A stretch of 64,000 nt of DNA, taken from contig NZ_AUXV01000067.1 of the NCBI RefSeq assembly GCF_001625575.1, positions 1 through 64,000 on the forward strand, read 5' to 3'. Source of the DNA: Pseudoalteromonas luteoviolacea S2607. Lineage in GTDB: Bacteria; Pseudomonadota; Gammaproteobacteria; Enterobacterales; Alteromonadaceae. The translations under genes and the position numbers were made by a program. Each line of letters starts with the position of its first letter. The first letter of the stretch is position 1. Shown one piece after another: positions 17,370 through 26,915 of this stretch. Under the pieces are notes generated by a model that searched no databases, was not told the origin of the DNA, and was given only the letters and a program-made list of their open reading frames with translations.

Positions 17370-18681
17370 AGATTTAGGCATAAATAACAGTATTTTAATT
17401 GGCAAGTACTTGAGTCTTGTTTATGGAAGCAAAGTCATCATACAACAAGCACCCTCCGCTTTTTCAACGGCTTACTTCAGGCCGCGTATTTTTTGATTTA
17501 TTAAAAATGGTGCATTTAATTGCAACTTCGGTCAACTGTGAGCGAAAACTGAACTAGTCATTGGTTAGGTGATTTCTGGAGATATTCAGTGACACACTTG
17601 ACTAAGGTTATAAGCCAGTCTGACAATCGTTGCAGCTGATAAAATTGAGCGTCGTATCGTGACAGTGATTGTTGATGCAGATTTAACTCATGCAATCCGC
17701 TTTAAAATAACCCTCAAGCGGGCGGTAGAGTGTCTTGGGTAAGATGCTTTTCGAAGTGGATCAATACGACATGATAGATCCTGCCAATGCTGATCTAGAC
17801 AATATCACTGTCAAATAAGTGGTTTTAAATAAGCTTGATCTGGTGGTAGATCTTACGCGAGTTTGACGTTACTAACTTAATAGGATCTTATGCTGGTGGC
17901 TATATTATCATACGGATCATTAAGTGATATTGGCATTTGATCAGGTGTTAACAGCAACACCGTCAAAGTATTGCTTGCACGGATCCAATATCTGAAGTCT
18001 GTTTTACCGCATGCCCAATGGTGAAGAGTATGGTATCAAGTACTTGTCGATTTCAACCGCGGTGGCGATCTTCAAGACAGTAACTTTGCGATCGAAGGAA
18101 TTATGCACTGACTAAGTCGTCAGGATCTACCGTGGTGAAGCGGTTGATCTTATTACGAGAACTGATGACAAAGACGCATTTAAATTTATAGATCGACTTT
18201 TGCTTAGCGAGTTGACGATATGATCATGCGCGGCAATAGGCTCCTTGGTGATAATATCAGATCTAGTTGGCTTTCAAATTGAGATCAAGGGCTTCTTTGC
18301 CAGAATTATCTCAAACAGAAGCATCATTTTTTGCCCAGCAGCTACACGCTGGTGCGAGTCTAGAGATTGGTTTATGCAGATAGTAATATCAATGGTATTT
18401 GGTTTGTCGACGAAAGTGGGCTAGAACCTAAGTTACCCTGCGTTGATATGCCAAAAAATAGAGACACGGAAAAACAAGCAAGAGATCCTTACTTTTACAA
18501 ACTTGGTTGACCAAGTGTTAGTGAACTTGGAAAGGATCTTCTCTGGGCACTGGGTGACAAAATGTGTGGTCATACGGTGTCTTTTATAAGCTTTTAATCT
18601 TAAAAATCGCGCCTTTTGGGGTTAGGTCATTATGCTGTTTTGCGTTAGAATAAAGCTATAACTCCTTTACACAGATAATGC
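17370..18681. other. Gene-free 1.3-kb stretch, probably decayed coding DNA
   Basis: No open frame of useful length exists on either strand, which is unusual in a window this dense. Short coding-like runs on the plus strand are broken by stops and frame changes. One near 17640-17738 contains RRIVTVIVDADLTHAIRF. One near 17911-17990 contains SLSDIGI, a stop, then SGVNSNTVKVLLARI, which looks like a helix-turn-helix. One at 18363-18507 contains YADSNINGIWFVDESG. GATC is frequent. I could not identify a parent protein or any transposon ends. The final 60 bp should hold the rnr promoter. Confidence 0.55.
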
Positions 18682-21171
18682 ATGCCAAAGCAGGATCCCT
18701 ATCTCTCAAGAGAACAAGAAAAATACGATAATCCGGTACCTAGCCGTGAATACATACTCGAACACATCAAAGCCAGCACCAAAAAAACCAGCTTTAGTCA
18801 GCTGTGTCAGGCACTTAATGTGTTTGACGAAGAAAGACAGATTGCCTTTAAAAGGCGATTACGCGCTATGGAACGAGATGGTCAACTGCACTTTAATAAA
18901 TTTAAGTGTTATGTCATTCCCTGTGATGACGGTCTTGTTAAAGGCAAAGTAATTGGTCACAGAGATGGCTTTGGCTTTTTAGAAGTGGAAGGTGAGAAAA
19001 AGGATTGGTTCATCACTCGTCATCAAATGGACAAAGTGCTTCATGGCGATCTTGTGCTTGCCAAAGCCGCTAGCCGCGGCTCTGGTGGTAAAGTAGAGGC
19101 ACGCATTGTCAGGGTATTAGAAGGCGAACGGGCTCCGATTATCGGGCGCTACTTTGTAGAGCACGGCATGGCAGTTGTGGTGCCAGAAGACCCGCGTATA
19201 ACACAAGATATCGTTATTTTGCCGGGCAGTGAGAAAGGTGCTCGCCACAATCAAATGGTCCAAGTGCAAATTACCCAGCGCCCAAGTAAACAAATGAATG
19301 CAGTGGGCAAAGTAACCGATGTGATTGGCGATCATATGGCACCGGGTATGGAAATTGAGGTCGCACTGAGAAACCATGATATTCCTCATATGTGGCCACA
19401 AGCTGTTGAAGAGCAAGTCAGTAAACACGGCGAGCAAGTATGTGAAAGTGATAAGCAGGGTCGTATTGATCTGCGTCATCTACCCCTGCTGACGATTGAT
19501 GGTGAAGATGCCCGTGACTTTGATGATGCGGTTTACTGTGAGCGAAAACGTGCTGGTGGTTGGCGTTTATGGGTTGCGATTGCAGATGTATCTCACTATG
19601 TGGAGAAGAATAGCCCACTCGATAAAGAAGCGATTGAGCGTGGCAACTCGGTATACTTTCCTGAGCAAGTGGTACCTATGTTACCAAAGGTACTTTCAAA
19701 TGGACTGTGCTCATTGAATCCAAAGGTAGATAGGCTCTGTATGGTGGCAGAGATGACGGTGTCTGAGGCGGGGCGTTTATCAGGTTATCGCTTTTATGAA
19801 GCTGTTATGAATTCGCATGCGCGAATGACATACACCAAAGTGCACCATATTTTGCAAGGTGACGAGAAGCTGCGAAGTGAATATGCTGAAGTGGTACCGC
19901 ACTTGAGCGAATTACACAATATGTACATGGCGCTTAAATCAGCTCGTCAAGTGCGTGGTGCCATTGAGTTTGAAACATTAGAAACGCGTTTTGTATTTAA
20001 TGCCTATCGCAAAATTGAGTCTATCGTCCCTGTGGTGCGTAATGATGCCCACAAACTGATTGAAGAGTGTATGATCTTGGCTAATGTCTCTGCGGCAAGA
20101 TTGTTGGAGAAACATGAAGCAAGTAGTTTATATCGTGTGCATGATGAACCAGATCCTGAAAAACTTAGCCACTTCAGACAGTTTTTACAAGACTTAGGAA
20201 TTGAGAGCATTATAGGGCATGAGCCGACCCCACTGGAACTTACAGAAGCATTAAATGCACTGGGTGAGCGCCCAGAAACTGAGCTGATTCAAACCATGCT
20301 ATTACGCTCAATGAAACAGGCAGTCTATCAACCCGATAATATTGGTCATTATGGATTGGCATTAAAAGCGTATGCTCACTTTACCTCGCCAATTAGACGT
20401 TACCCTGATCTAGTTGTGCATCGTGCAATTAAGGGCATTTTAGCGAAGCAAGGACAGCAAGTTTCTGGTGCTTATGTCTATTCTGACGATGAAGCAGATC
20501 AGTTGGGTGAACAATGCTCTATGACAGAACGTCGTGCCGATGATGCAACCCGCGAAGTTGCAGATTGGCTTAAATGCGAGTTTATGCAAGATCACGTCGG
20601 TAATGAATTTTCAGGGGTTATTTCGTCAGTAACCAATTTTGGGTTATTTGTACGCCTAGATGACTTGCAGATTGATGGCCTCATCCATGTCAGTAATTTA
20701 GGTCATGAGTATTTCCACTTTGATGGCGCAAAGCATTGTTTAGTGGGTGAGCACAGTAAAACGGTTTACCGCTTAGGCGATAAGCTCAGTGTTGTAGTGG
20801 CATCAGTGAGCTTGGACGAAAGACGTATTAACCTTGCTTTGGCAGACGAAGCTGAGCCAGATCGTTACGCGCGTCGACGTAAAAAGCAGAAGCTGGAAAA
20901 AGCTGCCAATGGCAGTGTGCGTACCCAGTTAAAGGCAGGAAAGATACCGAACGAGAAGCCTGCAAAGTTAGAAGAAAGAACAGAAAAAGAGAGTAAAAAA
21001 GCGAAAAAACGCAAAAAGACCACGCCAAAAGGGGTGGTGAAAAAGGGTAAAAAAGCGAGCGCCTCAGGTGTGAAAAAGGCGACGAAAAAGAGCGTAGGCA
21101 AAAAGTCTACAAAAGCGAAACGACCTGGGAAAAACGCCCGCAAGCGACAAAAGAACAGTGCTGGAGCATAA
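18682..21171 (+). CDS. rnr: Ribonuclease R
   Basis: RNase R is a processive 3'-5' exoribonuclease that degrades structured RNA and takes part in RNA quality control. The 829-residue protein has an N-terminal winged helix, two cold-shock domains, the RNB catalytic domain with the metal-binding IDGEDARDFDDAVY block near residue 270, and an S1 domain near 640-720. The last 95 or so residues are very rich in Lys and Arg, a feature of RNase R that helps RNA or ribosome binding, and long here. It begins at ATG 18682. rlmB follows within 4 bp, as in E. coli. Confidence 0.97.
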   Translation: MPKQDPYLSREQEKYDNPVPSREYILEHIKASTKKTSFSQLCQALNVFDEERQIAFKRRLRAMERDGQLHFNKFKCYVIPCDDGLVKGKVIGHRDGFGFLEVEGEKKDWFITRHQMDKVLHGDLVLAKAASRGSGGKVEARIVRVLEGERAPIIGRYFVEHGMAVVVPEDPRITQDIVILPGSEKGARHNQMVQVQITQRPSKQMNAVGKVTDVIGDHMAPGMEIEVALRNHDIPHMWPQAVEEQVSKHGEQVCESDKQGRIDLRHLPLLTIDGEDARDFDDAVYCERKRAGGWRLWVAIADVSHYVEKNSPLDKEAIERGNSVYFPEQVVPMLPKVLSNGLCSLNPKVDRLCMVAEMTVSEAGRLSGYRFYEAVMNSHARMTYTKVHHILQGDEKLRSEYAEVVPHLSELHNMYMALKSARQVRGAIEFETLETRFVFNAYRKIESIVPVVRNDAHKLIEECMILANVSAARLLEKHEASSLYRVHDEPDPEKLSHFRQFLQDLGIESIIGHEPTPLELTEALNALGERPETELIQTMLLRSMKQAVYQPDNIGHYGLALKAYAHFTSPIRRYPDLVVHRAIKGILAKQGQQVSGAYVYSDDEADQLGEQCSMTERRADDATREVADWLKCEFMQDHVGNEFSGVISSVTNFGLFVRLDDLQIDGLIHVSNLGHEYFHFDGAKHCLVGEHSKTVYRLGDKLSVVVASVSLDERRINLALADEAEPDRYARRRKKQKLEKAANGSVRTQLKAGKIPNEKPAKLEERTEKESKKAKKRKKTTPKGVVKKGKKASASGVKKATKKSVGKKSTKAKRPGKNARKRQKNSAGA

Positions 21172-21174
21172 ATT

Positions 21175-21912
21175 TTGAGTAATGAATTGATTTTTGGGTT
21201 TCATTCTATCGAAGCTATTTTGGCAAAAGAGCCAGAGCGATTTTTAGAGATCTACGCGCTTAAAGGGCGAGATGATAAGCGTTTAAGTGCTGTCGTTAAT
21301 GAAGCACGCAAGTTCGGGATCTCTGTGCAGTTTATGCAGAGAAAAGCGCTAGACAATAAGGCTAAAGGTGAACAGCACCAAGGTATCATTGCCAATGTTA
21401 AGGCGCCAAAAGCGCTGAATGAAAATGATTTAAAGGCCATTATTGAAGCAAACAGTGCACCATTTTTTCTGGTATTAGATGGCGTTACTGATCCTCATAA
21501 TTTGGGTGCATGCCTACGCAGTGCTGATGCTGCTGGTGTACACGCTGTGATCGTCCCTAAAGATAAATCAGCGAAGCTTAATGGCACAGCACGTAAAGTG
21601 GCATGTGGCGCTGCAGAAACGGTACCGCTTATTCAAGTAACGAATTTAGCGAGAACATTGCGTGAAATTAAAGATGCAGGAGTATGGGTTGTCGGTACTG
21701 CAGGTGAGACAGATAATGAAATTTTTACGTCTGATCTGAAAGGACCTGTTGCTATCGTGATGGGTGCTGAGGGAGATGGAATGCGCAGATTAACCCGAGA
21801 GCACTGCGACTTATTAGTCAAAATTCCTATGGTTGGCACAGTCTCTAGCTTAAATGTCTCTGTGGCAACGGGGGTGTGCCTGTTCGAAGTGCTTCGTCAA
21901 CGTAGCCTTTAA
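21175..21912 (+). CDS. rlmB: 23S rRNA (guanosine-2'-O-)-methyltransferase
   Basis: RlmB methylates G2251 of 23S rRNA with SAM. The 245-residue protein has the N-terminal substrate-binding domain (FGFHSIEAIL) and the SPOUT knot motifs: VLDGVTDPHNLGACLRSAD, VMGAEGDGMR and VSSLNVSVATGVCLFE. The start appears to be TTG 21175. GGAG at 21163-21166 lies inside the end of rnr, 8 nt upstream, and no ATG is placed as well. Only 3 bp separate it from the rnr stop, so the two are cotranscribed and probably coupled. Confidence 0.96.
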   Translation: MSNELIFGFHSIEAILAKEPERFLEIYALKGRDDKRLSAVVNEARKFGISVQFMQRKALDNKAKGEQHQGIIANVKAPKALNENDLKAIIEANSAPFFLVLDGVTDPHNLGACLRSADAAGVHAVIVPKDKSAKLNGTARKVACGAAETVPLIQVTNLARTLREIKDAGVWVVGTAGETDNEIFTSDLKGPVAIVMGAEGDGMRRLTREHCDLLVKIPMVGTVSSLNVSVATGVCLFEVLRQRSL

Positions 21913-21921
21913 ACCTTAAAT

Positions 21922-21956
21922 ACTACAGACTCTAGCTAAGTAGGAGAGTCTGTAGT
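21922..21956. terminator. Hairpin between convergent rlmB and yjjG
   Basis: A 12-bp perfect stem, ACTACAGACTCT / AGAGTCTGTAGT, with an 11-nt loop that includes the yjjG stop codon. There is no T-tract; it may act as a shared terminator or 3'-end stabiliser. Confidence 0.5.
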
Positions 21957-22606
21957 GCATTCAATGAATTTACCTGATAAGTCGGTTTTATATCTTCCGG
22001 ACACACTTGCCCTTCGTGCTGTAACCAGCAACTATCTATACCAAACCGATTGGCGCCCAGAATATCGCTTTTTGGTGTGTCACCTACCATTAATACCTGA
22101 TCTTTATTTGGATTACCTAGTAGTTCAATAGTATGTTCAAACACTTTCGGGTCTGGTTTAGCTACGCCTACTTGCTCAGAGATCACCACTTGGTCAAAGA
22201 AATGGCTGAAGCCTGTCTTATTCAAACGCTTTTGTTGTAGCGCGCTAAAACCATTTGTAATGATGCTCATAGAGGTTTTTGGGTTTAATGCTTTTAACAG
22301 AGACTCTGCACCTGGAAGTGGTTTGCAGATCTGTGCCATTGAATTTAAAAAGCCGAGGTTTAGGGTTTCAGGTGATACTGAGAGTTTATCCCCCCATGCT
22401 GTAAAACGTGTAACCTGTAACGTCTGTGCGTCAATTTTCCCTTCTTGATATTGAAGCCATAAGGGCGCATTTACTCTCTGGTATTCATTGAAGTCCGTAC
22501 GAGTGAATTCAACATCATACTCAGCAAAGAGCGTTCTAAGCCCCTGATAAGCATCGAAATGAAACAGAGTTTCATCCGCATCAAATAGTATGTGTGTGTA
22601 TTTCAT
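21932..22606 (-). CDS. yjjG: Pyrimidine 5'-nucleotidase, HAD family
   Basis: YjjG-type phosphatases dephosphorylate dUMP, dTMP and non-canonical pyrimidine nucleotides and act as house-cleaning enzymes. The 224-residue protein starts with the HAD motif FDADETLFHFD. It has the YjjG-like cap region (QRVNAPLWLQYQEGKI), motif II in SIITNGF, and motif III/IV in KPDPKVFEHTI and MVGDTPKSDILGA. It overlaps the preceding yjjX gene by 4 bp, a pairing that fits both proteins clearing unusual nucleotides. No signal peptide is present. Confidence 0.93.
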   Translation of the reverse strand: MKYTHILFDADETLFHFDAYQGLRTLFAEYDVEFTRTDFNEYQRVNAPLWLQYQEGKIDAQTLQVTRFTAWGDKLSVSPETLNLGFLNSMAQICKPLPGAESLLKALNPKTSMSIITNGFSALQQKRLNKTGFSHFFDQVVISEQVGVAKPDPKVFEHTIELLGNPNKDQVLMVGDTPKSDILGANRFGIDSCWLQHEGQVCPEDIKPTYQVNSLNALQTLLLS

Positions 22607-23133
22607 GATTTATATAATTCTTGATGTATAAAAGGAGCCATTGCAAGTGTGAGCGCTTGTGTATATGAGCTCTCTCGCGTTGCCAGATTATTTGTCAATA
22701 AACCGATAGCCCCTCCTTTTTGTTTGATATTGGTAGTGTTAAAGACTCGGTCCATGACATGACCTAACTCTTCACCTTGCTCAAGCGCATCATAGATTTT
22801 AGTGGGTAGTGGTAGGTTACAGCTGCGCCCCACAATCGACTGCTCGTGATTTGCAATCACCACAAATGCGAATGTGGCTGCACCATAATCGAATTTAGCT
22901 GCACCGCCTTCCATCGCGCAATAGTAGTCTGCGATGTGGTTAGCTTTTAGATATGACACCCGATTTTCAGCCCCCGCCCGTGTATCGGCTTCGCCAAGGG
23001 GTTGATCTGCGACGCCACTTGGTGCATGTAGACCTTCACAATGAATTTCGCTGGAGGGGAAATAGCGTTGGAATATGGTTTTAGCAGCGTTTATTTTTAC
23101 AGGGTTTTTGGAACCTACAAGCACCTTAATCAT
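22603..23133 (-). CDS. yjjX: Inosine/xanthosine triphosphatase
   Basis: YjjX hydrolyses ITP and XTP to keep deaminated purines out of nucleic acids. The 176-residue protein opens with VLVGSKNPVKINAAKTIF, the family's nucleotide-binding start. It has the GLHAPSGVADQPLGEADTRA-type segment and then YYCAMEGGA with its acidic residue. The gene lies 62 bp after prkB on the same strand and overlaps yjjG by 4 bp, so the two house-cleaning enzymes are likely cotranslated. Confidence 0.93.
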   Translation of the reverse strand: MIKVLVGSKNPVKINAAKTIFQRYFPSSEIHCEGLHAPSGVADQPLGEADTRAGAENRVSYLKANHIADYYCAMEGGAAKFDYGAATFAFVVIANHEQSIVGRSCNLPLPTKIYDALEQGEELGHVMDRVFNTTNIKQKGGAIGLLTNNLATRESSYTQALTLAMAPFIHQELYKS

Positions 23134-23195
23134 AGCGTCTTCTTATATTTCTATTTTGATCGCTAGTGTACTGATCTCTGCAATGAATACGCAAA

Positions 23196-24095
23196 TTAAA
23201 TTGGTAAATCTGTTGGCGCTAAGTTTTCGTATGCGCGTTTTTTAATGAGCAGATCTTTGATCAGTGGTGTTAAAACTAACTCCATGGCGAGGCCCATTTT
23301 TCCTCCAGGTACCACAAGGGTGTTAACCCTAGACATAAAACTCCCTTCAATCATTTGTAAATAATAAGGAAAGTCCACATCATCGATGCCTCTAAAGCGA
23401 ATTACTACGAAGCTTTCATCTAATGATGGAATGTCTTTGGCGCTAAATGGGTTTGATGTATCAACCGTTGGCACTCGTTGAAAATTGATATGGGTACGAG
23501 AAAACTGTGGGGTAATATGATTGATATAATCGTCCATACTCCGGACAATCGATGTCATAACCGCTTCTCTTGAATGGCCTCTTTCATGGGTGTCGCGAAT
23601 TAATTTTTGGATCCATTCCAAATTAATAATGGGTACCATGCCAATAAGTAGATCTACGTGTTTGGCAACATTATGCTCTTCAGACACCACACCTCCATGT
23701 AGCCCCTCATAGAAAAGCATATCTGTATTTTGCTCTAGATCTTGATACGGTGTGAAGGTTCCGGGTAATTGGTTGTAGGGCACAGCGTCATCAAATGTGT
23801 GTAAGTACTTACGTATCCTTCCATTTCCTGTTTGTCCGTAGCTAGAGAATAACGATTCTAAGGCCTCAAAGTCGTTAGCTTGCTGTCCAAAATAGCTCAG
23901 GTGTTTGCCTTCTTGCAGTGCTTCTCGTTTTAGCTTATCCATTTCAGGACGAGTATAGCGATGAAAGCTATCCCCTTCTACAAATGCTGCTTTGGCATCA
24001 AGACTTCGAAATATGTGTTTTATCGCATTGGTTGTGGTGGTTGTGCCCGCGCCAGAACTTCCTGTAATCGCTATTATGGGGTGTTGTTGTGACAT
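23196..24095 (-). CDS. prkB: Phosphoribulokinase-like protein PrkB
   Basis: A P-loop kinase of 299 residues in the phosphoribulokinase/uridine kinase superfamily. The Walker A is GSSGAGTTTT, followed by VEGDSFHRYTRPEMD and FYEGLHGGVV. It aligns well, from memory, with E. coli PrkB (KYLHTFDDAVPYNQLPGTF, TVDTSNPFSAKDIPSLDESF). No Calvin-cycle gene is near and the order is heterotrophic, so true phosphoribulokinase activity is doubtful; the physiological substrate is unknown. I start at 24095 because GAGG lies 5 nt upstream and the protein then begins MSQQHPIIAITG. The longer frame adds seven unlikely residues. Confidence 0.9.
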   Translation of the reverse strand: MSQQHPIIAITGSSGAGTTTTTNAIKHIFRSLDAKAAFVEGDSFHRYTRPEMDKLKREALQEGKHLSYFGQQANDFEALESLFSSYGQTGNGRIRKYLHTFDDAVPYNQLPGTFTPYQDLEQNTDMLFYEGLHGGVVSEEHNVAKHVDLLIGMVPIINLEWIQKLIRDTHERGHSREAVMTSIVRSMDDYINHITPQFSRTHINFQRVPTVDTSNPFSAKDIPSLDESFVVIRFRGIDDVDFPYYLQMIEGSFMSRVNTLVVPGGKMGLAMELVLTPLIKDLLIKKRAYENLAPTDLPI

Positions 24096-24359
24096 CGAAA
24101 CCTCAAAATTTATCAAAAATGGTTCTACTTTAGGTAGTTACATACATTCTCTAAATACATATCCGGATGAATGAGGGGCGTGTGAGTCGTTGTTGTCACA
24201 CAACCATCGCCTTTCGATGTTACTGGAAGGGGAGAAATTCGCAAGCGCTTTGAAAAAGCCCTTAGTGATGTCTTCTCACTTAAATTACTAAAAGGTACGT
24301 ACAAATCATTGGATTTATGCTTTGGCCTAGGTAAGATCAAAAATAAAAAGGACTCACCA

Positions 24360-25223
24360 ATGATAAATAAAGTTCTCAAGGTGCTGAGCATTAGCTGTTT
24401 CATAACCGCGTTAGGCGCACAAGCTTCAATGCCAAAGAGCCAAATTTGGCTGGCTAAGGACTCTACCGAAGGGTTCGTTGTAAAGCCTGTAACGGGCTCA
24501 GATGCTTATCACAATCAACCACTGCTTACTCAACAAGGGTTATTTTATACCAAAGAGTTGAAGTCTGATTCGGGGCCACAGACGGATTTATTTTTTTATA
24601 ACTTTGCAAAGGATGAGCACTCGAACATAACAAACACACCTGTATCCGAATATTCACCCACAATATATCCTCATGACGACGGTGTTTCTGCAATTGTGGT
24701 TGAGCCATCTGGAAAGCAGAAGCTCTGGTTCTATCCAAATGACAAAAATGTATCGCCATCACGTATCTTCGACCATATTGAACCCGTTGGTTACCATGTG
24801 TGGGGGAAAAATAAAGATGTAATGATGTTTATTTTAGGTACACCACATACATTACAGTTTACGGACATCAATGGCCACCTACCTAAGCTAGTAGCAAAAG
24901 ATATTGGGAGAAGTCTTGCTTACAACCGCACGGCTGACGTTTACAGTTTTACTTATACTGAAAACAATACGCATTGGTTTGCAACGTATTCAGAGCAATT
25001 AAAGTCGGTAAAAAAACACTTTGCCTTGCCTTCTAAGGTGAGGGATTATACTTGGTTTGATGACAAAACTATCGCCTATGCGGTTGGAAATCGAGTCTTT
25101 ACACGAAACTTCGAAATGCCAAAAAAAGTAGTTTTGTGGAAAGATCTTCAGGATTATTGCTCAGCAAATATCACACGCTTAAGTTATAATAATGAAGTTC
25201 TGGCTTTTGTTTGTAGTGAGTGA
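24360..25223 (+). CDS. Exported TolB/WD40-like beta-propeller protein
   Basis: A 287-residue secreted protein. It has a signal peptide (about 1-21, ending LGAQAS) and then repeating strands with the TolB-like rhythm: hydrophobic, turn, aromatic (GLFYTKEL, TDLFFYNF, KLWFYPND, HWFATYSE). I see about five or six blades and no enzyme motif. The start is ATG 24360 with AAGGA 8-9 nt upstream; the frame is open further upstream without a site. It is divergent from prkB and precedes galE. Function is unknown; propellers of this kind usually bind proteins or glycans. The last Cys pair (YCS...FVCSE) could form a disulphide. Confidence 0.7.
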   Translation: MINKVLKVLSISCFITALGAQASMPKSQIWLAKDSTEGFVVKPVTGSDAYHNQPLLTQQGLFYTKELKSDSGPQTDLFFYNFAKDEHSNITNTPVSEYSPTIYPHDDGVSAIVVEPSGKQKLWFYPNDKNVSPSRIFDHIEPVGYHVWGKNKDVMMFILGTPHTLQFTDINGHLPKLVAKDIGRSLAYNRTADVYSFTYTENNTHWFATYSEQLKSVKKHFALPSKVRDYTWFDDKTIAYAVGNRVFTRNFEMPKKVVLWKDLQDYCSANITRLSYNNEVLAFVCSE

Positions 25224-25294
25224 TAGTTTACTGTTTTTGAAGTGCTGTAAGCTATATGGAAAAGCATTTAAATTATTGATATAGGTAATAAAGT

Positions 25295-26311
25295 ATGGTT
25301 GTTTTGGTAACTGGCGGCGCTGGTTATATTGGGTCTCACACCGTTGTTGAACTTTTAATGCAAGGAGATGAAGTCATAGTTATTGATAACTTGGCTAATT
25401 CGTCTGAAATTGCACTAAAGAGGGTTTCTGAGATAACAGGGAAGCAGGTCACGTTTTACCAAGGTGATATCTTAGACAGGGAGTTTGTCGACTCTGTCTT
25501 TGAAAAGCACAGAATTGATCAAGTAATTCATTTTGCTGGATTGAAAGCGGTTGGTGAGTCTGTTTTAAAGCCTATTGAGTATTATCAAAACAATGTACAA
25601 GGTACTTTGACGTTATTGGATGCTATGCGTGCTGCTAACGTATTTAAAATAGTCTTTAGCTCTTCGGCAACTGTGTATGGCGATCCTGCTAGCCTACCTA
25701 TTAGAGAAGACTTTCCTACAGGGGCAACAACAAACCCTTACGGCACTTCCAAATTAATGGTTGAACTTGTTCTTAAGGACTTAGCTCAGTCAGATCCTCG
25801 TTGGTCTATTGCTATCTTGCGCTATTTTAACCCAGTAGGCGCACATGCTTCGGGGTTAATTGGAGAAGACCCCAATGGTATTCCAAATAACTTATTGCCA
25901 TACATAACTCAGGTAGCGGTGGGTAAATTAACGAGCTTAGGTGTGTTTGGCAATGATTATGATACGCCGGACGGTACCGGTGTACGTGACTATATTCACG
26001 TTGTCGATTTGGCTTTAGGCCACCTTAAAGCGATGTTAAAAATAGCATCAGATAATGGGGTGCATATTTATAATCTCGGTACTGGGAATGGCTACTCGGT
26101 TTTGGAAATGGTAAAAGCTTTTGAAGATGCATCCAAAGAAGCTATTCCATATCAGATTAAGCCTCGTAGAGAAGGGGATATTGCAGCGTGTTATGCGGAC
26201 CCTAAAAAAGCCCATCAAGAGCTTGGTTGGAAAGCGATGAGAGGTATCGCTGAAATGATGGCTGACTCGTGGAATTGGCAGAAAAGCAATCCACAAGGTT
26301 ATGGGCTGTAA
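25295..26311 (+). CDS. galE: UDP-glucose 4-epimerase
   Basis: GalE interconverts UDP-glucose and UDP-galactose, supplying galactose for surface polysaccharides or galactose catabolism. The 338-residue SDR protein has the NAD-binding GGAGYIGSHT at the N-terminus, the catalytic SSSATVYG with Ser/Thr, and the YxxxK pair in NPYGTSKLM. The substrate-binding YFNPVGAH and the C-terminal RREGDIAACYADP also match. No other galactose or polysaccharide gene is adjacent, so it stands alone. The start is ATG 25295, with a weak AGG site. Confidence 0.97.
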   Translation: MVVLVTGGAGYIGSHTVVELLMQGDEVIVIDNLANSSEIALKRVSEITGKQVTFYQGDILDREFVDSVFEKHRIDQVIHFAGLKAVGESVLKPIEYYQNNVQGTLTLLDAMRAANVFKIVFSSSATVYGDPASLPIREDFPTGATTNPYGTSKLMVELVLKDLAQSDPRWSIAILRYFNPVGAHASGLIGEDPNGIPNNLLPYITQVAVGKLTSLGVFGNDYDTPDGTGVRDYIHVVDLALGHLKAMLKIASDNGVHIYNLGTGNGYSVLEMVKAFEDASKEAIPYQIKPRREGDIAACYADPKKAHQELGWKAMRGIAEMMADSWNWQKSNPQGYGL

Positions 26312-26655
26312 ATTAACCAACTGTACTAATGAATCTCAGTTTTGAGGGTTGATTGTTGAGCATCGTAAAAGAGACTACTTACGGTGCTTTTTAATTAACG
26401 ATATTTGCCGTAATGCGCTTTTACTTTTTAGATTGATTCAACTATCGATAATAAAAAACTTCAGTGGTGCTTCTCAAAATTTACTCATTATTACGATAAA
26501 GCACAATAATTCCCCTTTCTACTTTTCAGTTCATCACTTATCATTATTCTGTCTATTTCAAATACATGCTGGATTGAACTCCGCAGTAATATGAGTTAAC
26601 ATCGATGCAACAATGTTTGCTGTAGACTATTAAAAAATTCATAAGGATAGGTTAT
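26312..26655. other. Intergenic region between galE and the GG-peptide gene
   Basis: 344 bp of AT-rich DNA. An open frame at 26349-26594 has no ribosome site and an atypical composition and is not convincing. I expect the promoter of the small peptide gene here; no clear -35/-10 pair stands out. Confidence 0.5.
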
Positions 26656-26874
26656 ATGTTATTGAAAAAAATTAAGTTTATGCAAATGTTTGAGAATGGT
26701 AACACATCATTAATTGGAAACTTAGATTCCTCTTTGGGTGTAGAAGATCAAAAACGCAAAAATCAAAAAAGCATCCGTGGTCTTTCGAATTGTCAAATAA
26801 TGATGGTTGAAGGGGGGACAGGTGGCCTTGGTGGCGGGCAAGAACCTCCAATGGCCTCACAGTGGCACAAATAA
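26656..26874 (+). CDS. Small peptide with double-glycine leader (bacteriocin/RiPP-like precursor)
   Basis: A 72-residue peptide, basic and Asn-rich at its N-terminus. Residues 43-54 are LSNCQIMMVEGG, an exact fit to the double-glycine leader pattern: Leu-12, Ser-11, Gln at -8, Ile-7, Val-4, Gly-2 and Gly-1. Cleavage after Gly54 would release the 18-residue, Gly-rich core TGGLGGGQEPPMASQWHK. The 54-residue leader is long for a class II microcin but acceptable for other C39-processed peptides. AGGATAGG sits 4-12 nt upstream of the ATG. A five-helix membrane protein starts 41 bp downstream. No C39 peptidase/ABC exporter or modification enzyme is in the window, so secretion would need a remote system. 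The assignment rests on the leader motif alone. Confidence 0.6.
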   Translation: MLLKKIKFMQMFENGNTSLIGNLDSSLGVEDQKRKNQKSIRGLSNCQIMMVEGGTGGLGGGQEPPMASQWHK

Positions 26875-26915
26875 GAGCATAAAGCTACTAAACTAGATCG
26901 CGCTGAAGGAACAAC

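Noticed and set aside
26349..26594. 81-codon frame between galE and the GG-peptide gene
   Set aside because: Composition is that of AT-rich non-coding DNA and no ribosome site precedes it.
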